In this document: piece by piece, positions 32,501 through 41,689 of the stretch
Position numbering within the stretch: the stretch's first letter is position 1
Layout: the number at the start of each line of letters is the position of its first letter
NCBI GenBank assembly: GCA_019873645.1
Contig: JAIOAX010000030.1
Location: forward strand, 1 to 63,872
Source: Chloroflexota bacterium
Lineage (GTDB): Bacteria > Chloroflexota > Anaerolineae > B4-G1 > SLSP01
Reading direction: 5' to 3'
DNA length: 63,872 nucleotides
The notes under the pieces: generated by a model
The model's database searches: none
What the model saw: only the letters and a program-made list of their open reading frames with translations
Told to the model about the DNA's origin: nothing
Position numbers and translations under genes: made by a program

Positions 32501-33476
32501 CGTGCGTTCGCTACTCGCCGCGCCTCTCAGGATTCGCGGTACCGTTATCGGGGTGCTGGAAATGGCAAATAAACGCCATGGCGCATTTACCGCCGAAGAC
32601 CAGACCTTGATCGAAACACTGGCCGCCTCCATTGCCATCGCCATTGACAATGCACGGCTGGTAGAAGCCCTGCGTCAACACACAGCGGATTTGGAGGCGC
32701 AAAACGCCGAATTGGACGCCTTTGCCCACACGGTCGCGCATGACCTCAAAAACCCGCTTGCGGCATTGATCGGGTTCAGCACGCTGTTGCGTTCACGCCA
32801 GGAACAACAATTGCCGGAAAAAGCCCTTGACCTCATCAACCGGATCACCCAAATCGGCTACAAGATGACGAACATCGTCAATGAACTGTTGCTGCTGGCC
32901 AGTGTGCGCAAAATGACCGAGGTAAAAATCAGCCGCTTGGATATGAGCTACATCGTGGCCGAAACGTTGGAACGACTCAGTGACCTGGTTGCAGAACATC
33001 ACGCGACATTCAGTATCCCCGAGACCTGGCCGGCAGCGTTGGGCTACGCCCCCTGGGTCGAGGAAATCTGGAGCAACTACATCAGTAATGCCATCAAATA
33101 TGGAGGTCGCCCTGAAGAGAACATCCCGCCGCACATCGAGCTGGGATTTACGATTTTAGATTGCCGATTGCCGGTTTCTGAAGGAGACGCTTCGCCGGCA
33201 AGACAACAGGCGACAATCCCGGAATCAGAATCCGCACTCCACAATCCAAAATCAGAAATCCGTTTTTGGGTGCGCGATAACGGCCATGGCTTGACGCCGG
33301 AGAAACAAGCGACGCTGTTTACAGAATTTGCACGGCTCGAACAAACCCGTGTTGAAGGACACGGCTTGGGTCTGTCCATCGTCCAACGCATCGCGCAAAA
33401 ACTTGGCGGCGCGGTCGGTGTTGAAAGCGTGGTCGGCCAGGGCAGCACGTTCTGGTTCTCATTGCCATGCGCATAA
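29583..33476 (+). CDS. Reg_prop beta-propeller / GAF sensor histidine kinase
   Basis: A 1297-residue membrane kinase. After a signal sequence (about 1-32), ligand-binding propeller repeats (LWIGT.GGGLNKFD.....F..Y type) run to about residue 690. A Y_Y_Y domain follows (about 720-800), one membrane helix (about 813-835), a GAF domain (about 880-1025), a HisKA domain with His1053 (HTVAHDLKNPL) and a HATPase (ISNAIKYGG, RDNGHGL, GHGLGLSIV). The likely signal is extracellular glycan, as in Bacteroidetes hybrid systems, but there is no receiver or HTH domain. ATG 29583 is used. A 40-residue insert from intergenic-type DNA (33144-33261) lies between the N and G1 boxes of the ATPase. Confidence 0.9.
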   Translation: MKASFAVKPGLLFVMLWLLCCGATVHITAQEAGAFDMIFDHVFDLGAPGGQTMLQDSDGFLWIGSEGGGLFRWDGYTLKNYTAGVKRLSNNTLFRIVADPRNPDIFWIGTGGGLNRFDKATETFTAYQHDPNDPRSLSDNTVQDIVQDGQDPNILWLATTNGLNKFDKTTGRITRYEPDPDDPRRLGYPDIWRIIEDAANPNILWIGTYGGGLDKFDKRTETFTHYRHNPDDANSLADPDNLVDALVQDKDNPAVLWIGSPSVGLSRFDTQTETFTHYPAELTRGEVALIYDDGHGTLWLGGYVTDNGLTLFDKRTETFTNYTYNPDDLHSLANNLVVNVFEDRTGIFWIVTYAGKVDKIDRYAQNFTLYQHHPQIANSLSANAVTTLYEDRAGVIWIGTQSGLNRFDPAMERFTRYEANPEDPTSLDVGYVLGTYEDSAGDFWVSLWAGPLIKFDRTTGQVTQRYSAETDGFTAILEDPNDPNTLWLGALVAGLAKFDKANEQFTFYKQDTLNPERGPSTGYIHSILYDRQDDVIWMGGWYGGGLNKFDVRTQTFTHYKSAPNDPYSLGADVITTLYQDVTGILWIGTQGGGLNKFDKQTEHFTRYDQAYAIPADVNVIREDNAGYLWLATNEGLLQFDPRTETVKKHYTRGDGLQGDVFLAGSGLRTHAGELWFGGINGVNRFNPAALVSNPHPPQVVLTALTQAGAAIEGLEGKMPARLTEITLDWRHNFFEFEFVVLNYTHPEKNQYAYMLEGVDKDWRYIGTRRFGNYTTLPPGKYTLRLKGANNDGVWHEANAPLRVIVKPPFWRTWWFISLMTVIVIGGAAGSVMLRIQSIESQRRRLEIQVAERTAAIRQYNQALEQLNRIGQNLTATLNLEEIAVQLAHIGPKIADAESLSVWLVSPENPNELICWAASEQDNVNPECSLLNMCVGIDQGVVGWVLRTGQSAIVHDPQNDPRHFAAISQQTGFVVRSLLAAPLRIRGTVIGVLEMANKRHGAFTAEDQTLIETLAASIAIAIDNARLVEALRQHTADLEAQNAELDAFAHTVAHDLKNPLAALIGFSTLLRSRQEQQLPEKALDLINRITQIGYKMTNIVNELLLLASVRKMTEVKISRLDMSYIVAETLERLSDLVAEHHATFSIPETWPAALGYAPWVEEIWSNYISNAIKYGGRPEENIPPHIELGFTILDCRLPVSEGDASPARQQATIPESESALHNPKSEIRFWVRDNGHGLTPEKQATLFTEFARLEQTRVEGHGLGLSIVQRIAQKLGGAVGVESVVGQGSTFWFSLPCA
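33144..33261. repeat. Hyphenated palindromic repeat inside kinase ATPase domain
   Basis: The outer arms at 33144-33162 and 33243-33261 are inverted repeats with about 16 of 19 matches. The translated insert (ILDCRLPVSEGD...LHNPKSEI) is unlike HATPase sequence and typical of AATCCAAAATC-type intergenic repeats. Confidence 0.8.
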
Positions 33477-33687
33477 GGTTGATCTTCATTTAAGATTGAC
33501 CCACACTTGACCTCGGTAACAGACATTCCGGTAGCTCACGGTTTCGCCTGGTAGCAGCTTCAGGGACACTTCTTGTTGGACAGATCGGCGCGGAACCTTG
33601 CCCTCGCAACCTCAGGGAACAGAAGAAAACCCTTGTTTTCTCTCAAAAGGACTTATAATGGTCACTTAAGGTTAAGGGGAGCCACAG

Positions 33688-35967
33688 GTGAAAGACAGGG
33701 GGCAGGGTATGGAACACAAGCGTCAGTTATTTCAAGACCTGGAACAAAGCGAGCAACTGTACCGCCAAATGTTTATGGCTCATTCGGCGGTCATGTTGCT
33801 GATAGAACCCGAAACCGGCGCCATTGTCGCCGCCAACCCGGCAGCAGCCAACTTCTACGGCTACACGCAAGCAGCTCTTCAACAAATGACGACTAACCAA
33901 TTGAACACCTCGCCGGCCGCCGAAGTGGCTGCGGCGCGGCACGCTATATTGACCGGCGAAAAAGCTCACTTTCTCTTCCAACATCGCCTGGCTTCAGGCG
34001 AGGTGCGCGATGTGGAAGTCTATTCCGTCCCCATCCACATCGGTGGACAAACGCTTTTGTATTCTATCATTCACGACATCACCGACCGCAAACAGGCAGA
34101 AGCTGCGTTGCGGGAAAGTGAAAGCCGCTATCGTAGCCTGTTCGAGAACAACCATGCCGTCATGTTGATCATTGACCCGGCAAACGGTGACATCGTGGAT
34201 GCCAATCCGGCGGCGACGCGCTATTACGGTTGGACGCGCGAAGAACTCCGCCAAATGAAAATTACCCATATCAATACCCTTCCGCCGGCCGAAGTGCAGG
34301 CTGAAATGGCGCGTGCTCGGGCCGAACAGCGCAACCACTTTCTCTTCAAACACCGCCGCGCCGACGGTTCGGTGCGCGACGTCGAAGTGTACAGCGGCCC
34401 GATCATCCTCCAAAACCGCACGTTGCTCTATTCCATCATCCACGATATCACCGATCGCAAGCAGATAGAGGAGCAAGCGGCCTGGTTGGCCTCCTTTCCC
34501 AAATTAAATCCTTCGCCGGTGCTCGAAATAGACCGGCATGGTCAGATGCTCTTTTGTAATGCAGCGGCACTCAAAGTGTTGGACTCTATAGGCTGTCCAG
34601 ATGCGCTCAACTTCTTTGTACCGCCGGATATTGTCGCCATCTTGCAGACGGCCCCGTCCTATGAAGCCACGAGTTTTGAGCGTGAGATTGAACTCGGCGG
34701 CCGAATATGGCGCGAAACGATCTACCTGACACCCGAACTGCAAACGGCGCGCATTTACGCCGTTGACGTTACCGAACGGTGGCAGGCGGAGGCGCAGTCG
34801 CGTCAGCTTGCCGAACGGCTCCATATTTTGCATGAGATTGATAGAGCGATCCTGAGCGCGCAAACGCCGGAAGCCATCGCCCAAGCGGTGTTGACGCCTC
34901 TCAAAACCCTAGTCGCCTGCCAGGTTGTGCGCATCGGCGAAATTGACCTGTCCCGGCGGATGGGACGTGAGTGGTTTGTGCTTGACGAGACCGGTTTTCA
35001 AATCAAACCGCCGCTGTGGAACTCACTTGTGGGCCTCGAGGAGGTCATTGCCACACTGGAGCAAGGACAGGTGTATCAAGTGCCGGATACCACGGCCCCG
35101 ACTGTGCCGCCATTGCTGCAACAAATAGCCCATCTCTATGGTCAGCGTGCCTATCTCAGTGCGCCTTTGATCGTCCAGGGGAAGCTGGTAGGAACGTTAA
35201 CCATGGCTGACCCTACGCCCGATTTCTTCCACCCCACACATAGCGAGATTGTGCGTGAAGTCGCCACCTCACTGGCCGTGGCGCTGCAACAGGCACGCTT
35301 GTTTGAACAGGCGCGCGCGGATGCCAAAACGAAGGCGTTGCTATTGGACGAAGTCAATCATCGGGTCAGCAACAATCTGCTTCAGCTGATGGCCTTGCTC
35401 GATCTGGAACAACGGCGGGCCTTGGAGCAATCTGCCGATTTGCAGACCATCTTCCACAACCTGCACCAGCGCATCAGAGGGATGTCCACCATTCACAATT
35501 TGCTCTCCAGGGTGCAGTGGACGTCGCTCAATCCGCGCCTGGTGATCGCAGAGGTCATCCAGGCCGCCTTAAGCAGTTCAACCTTTCATGAAACTATTCA
35601 AGTGGTGCTCGAAGCACCCGATGAACTCCCCCAGATCAACACGAAACAGGCCATCGCCATCGGCACCATCTTTAATGAGTTGACCATTAACAGCATCAAA
35701 TATGCTTTTAAGGACCGCAATCACGGAAAAATTCATGTGCAGATGACTGTAGCCAAGCCGGGGAAACAGCCAGATGTGGAATCGCCGTCGGAATTGCAGA
35801 TTGTTTACCGGGACGATGGCCCGGGCTGGCCCCAGGAGGTTTTATGCGCAGAACGTTATCATACAGGTCTATGGCTCATAAAGACAACTGTGCAGCATAC
35901 CTTGAACGGAACTATAGCGTTGTCCAATGACCAGGGCGCGGTCGCGGTCCTGCGTTTTAAGGTGTGA
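33688..35967 (+). CDS. PAS-PAS-GAF sensor histidine kinase (HisKA_2 type)
   Basis: A 759-residue soluble kinase. Two very similar PAS domains (about 20-135 and 145-255, each with GAIVAANPAA- or GDIVDANPAA-type cores and a SIIHDITDRKQ end), then a third divergent PAS (about 265-370), GAF (about 380-540), and a HisKA_2 dimerisation helix with His558 (DEVNHRVSNNLLQLM). The HATPase follows (FNELTINSIKYAF; RDDGPGWP). HisKA_2 kinases usually signal to response regulators without a fused receiver. The start is GTG 33688 after AGGGGAG; ATG 33709 is an alternative. It is paralogous to the next gene. Confidence 0.88.
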   Translation: MKDRGQGMEHKRQLFQDLEQSEQLYRQMFMAHSAVMLLIEPETGAIVAANPAAANFYGYTQAALQQMTTNQLNTSPAAEVAAARHAILTGEKAHFLFQHRLASGEVRDVEVYSVPIHIGGQTLLYSIIHDITDRKQAEAALRESESRYRSLFENNHAVMLIIDPANGDIVDANPAATRYYGWTREELRQMKITHINTLPPAEVQAEMARARAEQRNHFLFKHRRADGSVRDVEVYSGPIILQNRTLLYSIIHDITDRKQIEEQAAWLASFPKLNPSPVLEIDRHGQMLFCNAAALKVLDSIGCPDALNFFVPPDIVAILQTAPSYEATSFEREIELGGRIWRETIYLTPELQTARIYAVDVTERWQAEAQSRQLAERLHILHEIDRAILSAQTPEAIAQAVLTPLKTLVACQVVRIGEIDLSRRMGREWFVLDETGFQIKPPLWNSLVGLEEVIATLEQGQVYQVPDTTAPTVPPLLQQIAHLYGQRAYLSAPLIVQGKLVGTLTMADPTPDFFHPTHSEIVREVATSLAVALQQARLFEQARADAKTKALLLDEVNHRVSNNLLQLMALLDLEQRRALEQSADLQTIFHNLHQRIRGMSTIHNLLSRVQWTSLNPRLVIAEVIQAALSSSTFHETIQVVLEAPDELPQINTKQAIAIGTIFNELTINSIKYAFKDRNHGKIHVQMTVAKPGKQPDVESPSELQIVYRDDGPGWPQEVLCAERYHTGLWLIKTTVQHTLNGTIALSNDQGAVAVLRFKV

Positions 35968-36005
35968 ATCATTCAGTTAATGTGGGAATCAGAGGTGAAA
36001 TACAA

Positions 36006-39000
36006 ATGGGAGATCAGCAACCGCTTAATGTTAAAGAGATACGCACAGCACTCCGCGAGGCCATACAAAACACTACGCTTTATCAGGAAGTGTTCATCGC
36101 CCACTCGGCGGTCATGTTATTAATCGAACCACAATCGGGGGCCATTGTCGCTGCGAACCCTGCCGCTGCACGGTTCTACGGCTATCCACTTGAGACGCTC
36201 CAACAAATGAACATCGGCCAGATCAACACCCTGCCGCCGGGTGCCCTGGCCGAGGCATTGCAGGCGGCCTTAATGCGCGAACGCGATCAATTTATCTTCC
36301 AACATCGCCTGGCTTCGGGCGAAATCCGCGATGTCGAGGTGCACTCGGTCCCCATACACCTGGACGGGTTTACGTTACTTTACTCGATCATCCACGACAT
36401 TACCGAACGCCAGCGGGCCGAAGCGACCTTACGCGCCAGCGAGGCCCGCTATCGCACCCTGTTCAACGATGCGCCGGTCGTCCTTTGGGAAGAAGAGGCT
36501 GCGGCGATACAGACGTACCTGGAGAGCTTGCGGCAAACAGGCGTCCGTGACTTTGCGGCGTATTTTGCCGCGCATCCCCAAGCCGTGATGGATTGCTTGG
36601 GCGCCTTGAAAGTCCTCAACGTCAATGCAGCGGCGCTGGCTTTCTACAAAGCGCGCGACCAGGCCGAATTGACGGCCAATTTGCCCAAGACGTTTACCGC
36701 CCAAACCTTGCAAACCTTCACACAGGCGTTGATAGCGCTGGCCGAGAAAAAAACTTCATTTGAGGCCGAAACCACGCAACTGACGTTGCACGGCGACCTG
36801 CGTTATGTGATCATGCGCGTTTTTCTCTCTATGCAGGGCGCCCAGGATACCACCCGCGTTGTCCTGGCTGTAACCGATATCACCGCCCAAAAACAGGCCG
36901 AAGCAGCGCTACAAGCCAGCCTGGCGCGCTATGATACTCTGGTAGCCCACATTCCGGTAGGCGTCTACATCTTCTGGACCCACGCCGACGGGGCGATACG
37001 CTTTGAATATGTCAGCGACCGCTGGTGCGAAATCCACCAACTCACCCGCGAAGCCGTGCTGGCCGATGTCAACGCAGCCAATGCCCTTGTACATCCCGAC
37101 GAATTGGAGATGTTTCTGGAACGCAATCGCGAAGCCGCGCGTCGCCGTGAACCGTTTTTCTGGGAGGGACGCTTCATCATCGGCGGCACGGTGCGTTGGC
37201 TGCGGGTGCACTCCACCCCCGAAGTGCAGCCCAACGGTGACATCCGCTGGTTCGGCGTCACCGAAGACATCACCGCTTACAAACACATGGAAATCGCGCT
37301 GCGCGACCGCGAAGCCGAATTGTCCGCCATTGTCGAGAGCGCGCCATTTGCAATGCTGGTGATTGATAAAGAATGGCGCGTCCAGAAGGCCATAGATCAC
37401 CGCCGCGATTTTTTGACCGCTCCCGAGGCAGTACTGCCGGGAACGCCCTGCGGTGAAACCCTGGACTGCCTTCATACGCATGAAGATCCGCGGGGATGCG
37501 GCTTTGGTCCGGCCTGCGCGAATTGTCGTCTACGCCAAACCGTGCTGGATACTATCGCCACCGGCCAAAGTTACTATGATGTCGAAATCACCATGACCTG
37601 TATGCGCCACGGTGTCGAGCAGGAACGTGTTGTGCTCCTCTATGCCACGCCGCTCGAAGTCGGCGGTGTACGGCGGGCACTGGTCATCCTGCGCGACGTG
37701 ACTGCGTCCCGGCAGGCCGAAGCAAAGTTGCATGAAAGTGAAACCCTGCTCAATGCTGCCGGACGCCTGGCGAAGGTCGGCGGCTGGGCCCTGGATGCGC
37801 AAACCCGGGAAGTGTACTGGACCGAAGAGACCTATCGGATTCATGAAGTTCCACCGGATTACCGACCGTCGCTGGAGGAAGCGCTGGCCTTTTATCCTCC
37901 TGAAGACCGGTACAGAGTAGCGACGGCGATCCAACGGGCGTTCGATACGGGTATGCCTTTCGATATGGAAACGCGTTTTATTACCGCAACCGGCAAACCT
38001 TTGTGGACGCGCATCATTTGCCATCCACAGATTGGAAATGGCAAAACGGTTAGACTGGTCGGGGTTTTTCAGGATATCACCGAACGCAAGCAAACCGAAG
38101 TCACATTACAAAAATCATTGGAGCGATTGCAACTTCTGCATACGATTGATGCCGCAATTTTAGCCACACACACACCGGAGGAGCTTGCCCGTGCGGTGCT
38201 AACGCACTTGCGAACGCTCATTCCCTATCAGTTGGCCTGCATCAGCGAAGTAGATGCTGCCCAACGACGCGGCCGCGAGATAGCAATTATGGAAAACGAC
38301 CACTTCATCGCGTCGCCTACAGACTGGTACCCTTTAAGCAACATCGGCATTCTGAAAGAAGTTTTACAACAAGAGCATGTTTACTATGTCCAGGATCTCG
38401 CTACACAAGAAAATCTATCCTTACTGGAGCAAAACCTACTGGCGCGCGGCCTGCACACTTACATCACCACACCCTTAAAAGCACAAAATACCTTGATCGG
38501 CGCATTGAACCTGGCTGCCGAGACGCCGGCATTTTTCCAACCGGCCCATCTGGAAGTGGTCCGCGAGATCGCCAACTCCCTGGCCGTAGCGCTGCACCAG
38601 GCGCGCATGATGGAACAGATCCGTACAGATGCCGAAACCAAAGCCATGCTTCTGCGCGAGGTCAATCATCGGGTGCTCAACAATCTGACTATGGTCCAGG
38701 CGCTCATCGGTTTGGAACAACGGCGCGCCGGGCCTCAGCATGCCGATGTGCAGGCATCTTTGCAGGACCTCTATAATCATATCGAGGGCCTGGTGGTAGT
38801 CCACCGTTTGCTCTCCAACGCACAGTGGCAGTCGCTAGACCTGACCAAGATGATTTCTAAAACTATTGATGCAGCGCTGGGTTACGCGTCGTTCCAGCGT
38901 AACATTAAATTCAGCGTGCATGGGCCAGATGCCCCTTTGCTCGTGACGCCCAAACAGGCGGTCGCCCTCGCGCTCATCTTTAACGAATTAACAACAAACA

Positions 39001-39266
39001 GCATTAAGTACGCTTTCGCGGGGCGTGCCCAGGGAAAGATTGACATCACTCTGACGCCGGTACCCGGCCAGGATGCCCGCTTGCAGGTACGGGTAGCCTT
39101 CCGTGATGATGGCCCCGGCTGGCCCACAGCGATTCTTGAAGGCCAACAGCACAACATCGGTTTGTGGTTGGTAGAATCCAATATCAAGCGCACCCTGAAC
39201 GGTGAGTTGACTTTGTATAACGACCATGGCGCAGTCGTTGAGTTCACCTTCACCTTAACAGATTGA
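36006..39266 (+). CDS. Multi-PAS/GAF sensor histidine kinase (HisKA_2 type), paralogue
   Basis: A 1086-residue soluble kinase and close paralogue of the preceding gene. The first PAS domain matches almost word for word (HSAVMLLIEPQSGAIVAANPAAA; SIIHDITERQRAE), then four more PAS-like modules, including one with a cysteine-rich CGFGPACANCRL segment (about residues 500-512). A GAF domain and HisKA_2 follow, with His888 in REVNHRVLNN, and a HATPase (FNELTTNSIKYAF; RDDGPGWP). I start at ATG 36006, 8 bases after GAGGTG; GTG 35964 would overlap the previous stop by 4 bp and is possible. The three kinase genes from 33688 form one operon with the following receiver protein. Confidence 0.88.
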   Translation: MGDQQPLNVKEIRTALREAIQNTTLYQEVFIAHSAVMLLIEPQSGAIVAANPAAARFYGYPLETLQQMNIGQINTLPPGALAEALQAALMRERDQFIFQHRLASGEIRDVEVHSVPIHLDGFTLLYSIIHDITERQRAEATLRASEARYRTLFNDAPVVLWEEEAAAIQTYLESLRQTGVRDFAAYFAAHPQAVMDCLGALKVLNVNAAALAFYKARDQAELTANLPKTFTAQTLQTFTQALIALAEKKTSFEAETTQLTLHGDLRYVIMRVFLSMQGAQDTTRVVLAVTDITAQKQAEAALQASLARYDTLVAHIPVGVYIFWTHADGAIRFEYVSDRWCEIHQLTREAVLADVNAANALVHPDELEMFLERNREAARRREPFFWEGRFIIGGTVRWLRVHSTPEVQPNGDIRWFGVTEDITAYKHMEIALRDREAELSAIVESAPFAMLVIDKEWRVQKAIDHRRDFLTAPEAVLPGTPCGETLDCLHTHEDPRGCGFGPACANCRLRQTVLDTIATGQSYYDVEITMTCMRHGVEQERVVLLYATPLEVGGVRRALVILRDVTASRQAEAKLHESETLLNAAGRLAKVGGWALDAQTREVYWTEETYRIHEVPPDYRPSLEEALAFYPPEDRYRVATAIQRAFDTGMPFDMETRFITATGKPLWTRIICHPQIGNGKTVRLVGVFQDITERKQTEVTLQKSLERLQLLHTIDAAILATHTPEELARAVLTHLRTLIPYQLACISEVDAAQRRGREIAIMENDHFIASPTDWYPLSNIGILKEVLQQEHVYYVQDLATQENLSLLEQNLLARGLHTYITTPLKAQNTLIGALNLAAETPAFFQPAHLEVVREIANSLAVALHQARMMEQIRTDAETKAMLLREVNHRVLNNLTMVQALIGLEQRRAGPQHADVQASLQDLYNHIEGLVVVHRLLSNAQWQSLDLTKMISKTIDAALGYASFQRNIKFSVHGPDAPLLVTPKQAVALALIFNELTTNSIKYAFAGRAQGKIDITLTPVPGQDARLQVRVAFRDDGPGWPTAILEGQQHNIGLWLVESNIKRTLNGELTLYNDHGAVVEFTFTLTD

Positions 39267-39288
39267 CCATATAATCAAGAGGTTCTCC

Positions 39289-40587
39289 ATGTTAACCGAA
39301 CACTCCCTAAATTTCCTGGTGGTTGAAGATAGCCCGCTCTCCAATCAATTTATCTGCAATATGTTGCGCGACTTAGGACACCAGGTTGTCGGTCAGGCAT
39401 ACAATGCCCAGGAAGCGTTGGAATTAACCCTCCGCTTAAAACCCGATATCGTGCTGATGGATTTGCAGATGCCCGATCCGCTGACCGGCCACGATGACGA
39501 ACGCGCCGGCATCAAAGGCACCCGGGCGATCCAGGCCCACCGCCCGACGCCGGTGATTGCGTTAACCGCCTATGAATCCGCCGAGTTGATCCGTGAGGCC
39601 AGCGAGGCCGGCGTAGGCGCGTATTTGATCAAGCCGCCGGATATCTATGCTATCGAACGCGCCGCGTTAGTTGCCTATGCGCGCTTTAAGGACCAGCAAA
39701 CGTTGCAACGTCTCAATGAGGCCCTGCAACGCGAAATTGCCATCCGCGAACAACTTGAAGCACGCTTGCAGGAATACACCGATCAACTGGAACGCAAAGT
39801 CGTCGAAAAATTATACGAACTGGAGCAAGAGCAGGCCAAGGTCATCCATCTGGACAAACTGGCCGCATTGGGGGAAATGGCCACCGGCATTGTCCATGAA
39901 CTGGTACAACCCTTGAGCGCCATCAGCTACGAGGCCGACTATATCAAGTTGCTGATCGAACAAGCGGAAACCCCCGGCATACTCTCGCCGCAGGAGTGGG
40001 AGAATCTCCGCAAAATCGGGGAAAATTTGAAAGAAGACCTGGCGCGCTGCAAACGCCTCATTGATCATTTGCGTACCTTTGGCCGTTCCGCAAACATACC
40101 GCCAATCCCCGTGGACCTCAATCAACCCATTTACGCCAGTTTGATGTTGGTCAATGTGCGGCTTGGGCACCGCAACGTAGACCTGCAACTGCACCTGGCG
40201 GAGCACTTACCGCCCATCCTCGCCGATCCCTACAAGTTAGAGCAAGTATTCCTCAATCTGATCAGCAATGCCGAATATGCCCTGGAACAGCAACGACGGG
40301 TCGCCCCGGCCGGCTACCAGAAGACGTTGACGATCACCACGCAGACTGTGGGAGAGATGGTCGAGGCCACAGTTCACGATAACGGCTGTGGCATCCCACC
40401 GGAGGCGCAAGAACGCCTTTTCCAACCCTTCTTCACTACCAAGCCACAGGGCGAGGGTACCGGACTGGGGCTAAGCATCAGCCGCCGCATCGTCACAGAA
40501 TTTGGCGGAACGCTCACCTGCGAGAGCGTGGTTGGAGAAGGGACAAAATTCACCCTGCGTTTTCCAGCGTTCCGCTCAGAAAACTAA
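39289..40587 (+). CDS. Receiver-histidine kinase (inverted hybrid)
   Basis: A 432-residue protein with the receiver in front. The receiver (about 6-130) has the acidic cluster in LVVEDSP, the acceptor Asp58 in VLMDLQMP, and ALTAYES plus LIKPPD. An LMDLQMPDPLTGHDDERAG loop suggests an insertion after the acceptor. A coiled coil (about 140-185) leads to HisKA with His203 (GIVHELVQPLSAI) and a HATPase (LNLISNAEYAL; DNGCGIPP; GTGLGLSIS). It lies 22 bases after the HisKA_2 kinase, with GAGGTTCTCC before the ATG. It could be the phosphate acceptor of the two preceding kinases. Confidence 0.88.
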   Translation: MLTEHSLNFLVVEDSPLSNQFICNMLRDLGHQVVGQAYNAQEALELTLRLKPDIVLMDLQMPDPLTGHDDERAGIKGTRAIQAHRPTPVIALTAYESAELIREASEAGVGAYLIKPPDIYAIERAALVAYARFKDQQTLQRLNEALQREIAIREQLEARLQEYTDQLERKVVEKLYELEQEQAKVIHLDKLAALGEMATGIVHELVQPLSAISYEADYIKLLIEQAETPGILSPQEWENLRKIGENLKEDLARCKRLIDHLRTFGRSANIPPIPVDLNQPIYASLMLVNVRLGHRNVDLQLHLAEHLPPILADPYKLEQVFLNLISNAEYALEQQRRVAPAGYQKTLTITTQTVGEMVEATVHDNGCGIPPEAQERLFQPFFTTKPQGEGTGLGLSISRRIVTEFGGTLTCESVVGEGTKFTLRFPAFRSEN

Positions 40588-40939
40588 CAGGAGTTACGCA
40601 CTTCGCCATTTTATTTATGACAGGGATTAACAGGATTTTCAGGATTAAAGAAGGCTTTGTAGGAGCTTGATCCTCGCCCTCAACGCACGCTGATTCACGC
40701 AACCTGACCACTAAACTCACGTATTGAATATACGGCCCGTGCAAGATACAGCACGGGCCTTCTTCTGCAAGATAACACCAAAAGGAGTGTGACAAAAAGT
40801 AGAGATTGGTGTAGATTCGTGTAGATTTGTGAAAATTTGTGGTTAAAATGGTTATTCGTGCTACAATGCCTCCATATCTGGGATGTTCAGACGACCGGAC
40901 TAAGGACTATCCGACTATCAAACAGGAGGCGTTATACTA
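40588..40939. other. Intergenic region with terminator and repeats
   Basis: No gene is evident. It holds a GGGATTAACAGGATTTTCAGG repeat at 40622-40645, a terminator hairpin at 40734-40765, a half copy of the CCACGAATCTTCACGAAT repeat at 40807-40845, and a GACTAAGGACTATCCGACTA repeat at 40895-40918 just before the zinc-ribbon gene, which has AGGAGG at about 40924-40929. Confidence 0.7.
40734..40765 (+). terminator. Probable intrinsic terminator after kinase operon
   Basis: A 9-bp stem GGCCCGTGC/GCACGGGCC with an 8-base loop is followed by TTCTTCT. It lies about 150 bases past the receiver-kinase stop. Confidence 0.7.
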
Positions 40940-41584
40940 ATGACAGAAGAAATCGAGTTTGTTTCCAATTACAACGATTTGAGCAACGAGCGGGGGTTCC
41001 AGTTTGAGTTTTTCTGCAACCGCTGCGGAACAGGGTATCGCACGCCGTTCCAGGCGTGGGCAGTGGGAACGGTAGCTTCGGCGCTGGACACGGCCAGCAG
41101 TCTGTTTGGCGGCATCTTCGGCTCTGCGGCCAATGTTGCGGAACGCGCGCGCTCGGCGGCCTGGCAGAAAGCACACGACGAAGCCTTCCAGCAGGCGTTG
41201 GAAAAGATTCGTCCCAATTTCATCCAGTGCCCGCGCTGCTCGACGTGGGTATGCAAGAAGAGCTGCTGGAACACGAAGCGCGGGCTGTGCAAAAACTGCG
41301 CGCCTGATCTGGGGGTGGAGATGTCGGCCGCCCAGGCCAGCCGCTCCGTCGAAGAGGTGTGGGCGCACGCGGCAATGGCCGAAGAGGATAAACATTTGGA
41401 AAAAGAGGAATGGCGCGAAACCATCGTGGCTTCGTGTCCCAACTGCCATGCGCCATTAGCAACCAACGCTAAGTTCTGCCCGGAGTGCGGCGCCAAGCTC
41501 AAGGTTGCACTACGTTGCAAAAACTGTGGGACAAAACTGACGCCCGGGGCGAAATTCTGCCCGGAGTGCGGCGAAAAGGTGTAA
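40940..41584 (+). CDS. Zinc-ribbon protein, soluble
   Basis: A 214-residue protein of unknown function. It has an N-terminal ribbon half (FFCNRCGTGYRTPF), a glycine/alanine helical segment (about 35-75), a cysteine cluster CPRCSTWVCKKSCWN...CKNC (about 95-120), a charged helix, and a DZANK-type double ribbon at the end (CPNCHAPL...FCPECG and CKNCGTKL...FCPECG). No membrane segment or signal is convincing. AGGAGG lies 8 bases before ATG 40940. Similar double ribbons act as adaptors; the partner is unknown. A strong terminator follows. Confidence 0.75.
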   Translation: MTEEIEFVSNYNDLSNERGFQFEFFCNRCGTGYRTPFQAWAVGTVASALDTASSLFGGIFGSAANVAERARSAAWQKAHDEAFQQALEKIRPNFIQCPRCSTWVCKKSCWNTKRGLCKNCAPDLGVEMSAAQASRSVEEVWAHAAMAEEDKHLEKEEWRETIVASCPNCHAPLATNAKFCPECGAKLKVALRCKNCGTKLTPGAKFCPECGEKV

Positions 41585-41631
41585 GCGAGGCGGGCGCAAT
41601 CAGGAGACCGGCCCGAGCAGATTTTGAAAGG

Positions 41632-41664
41632 AAACGCCCGATGGATACCATCGGGCGTTTTTTT
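41632..41664 (+). terminator. Intrinsic terminator after zinc-ribbon gene
   Basis: A perfect stem AACGCCCGATGG/CCATCGGGCGTT with an ATA loop is followed by a run of T. Confidence 0.92.
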
Positions 41665-41689
41665 ACTGGTAATCGAGGAGTGAAGCCAA

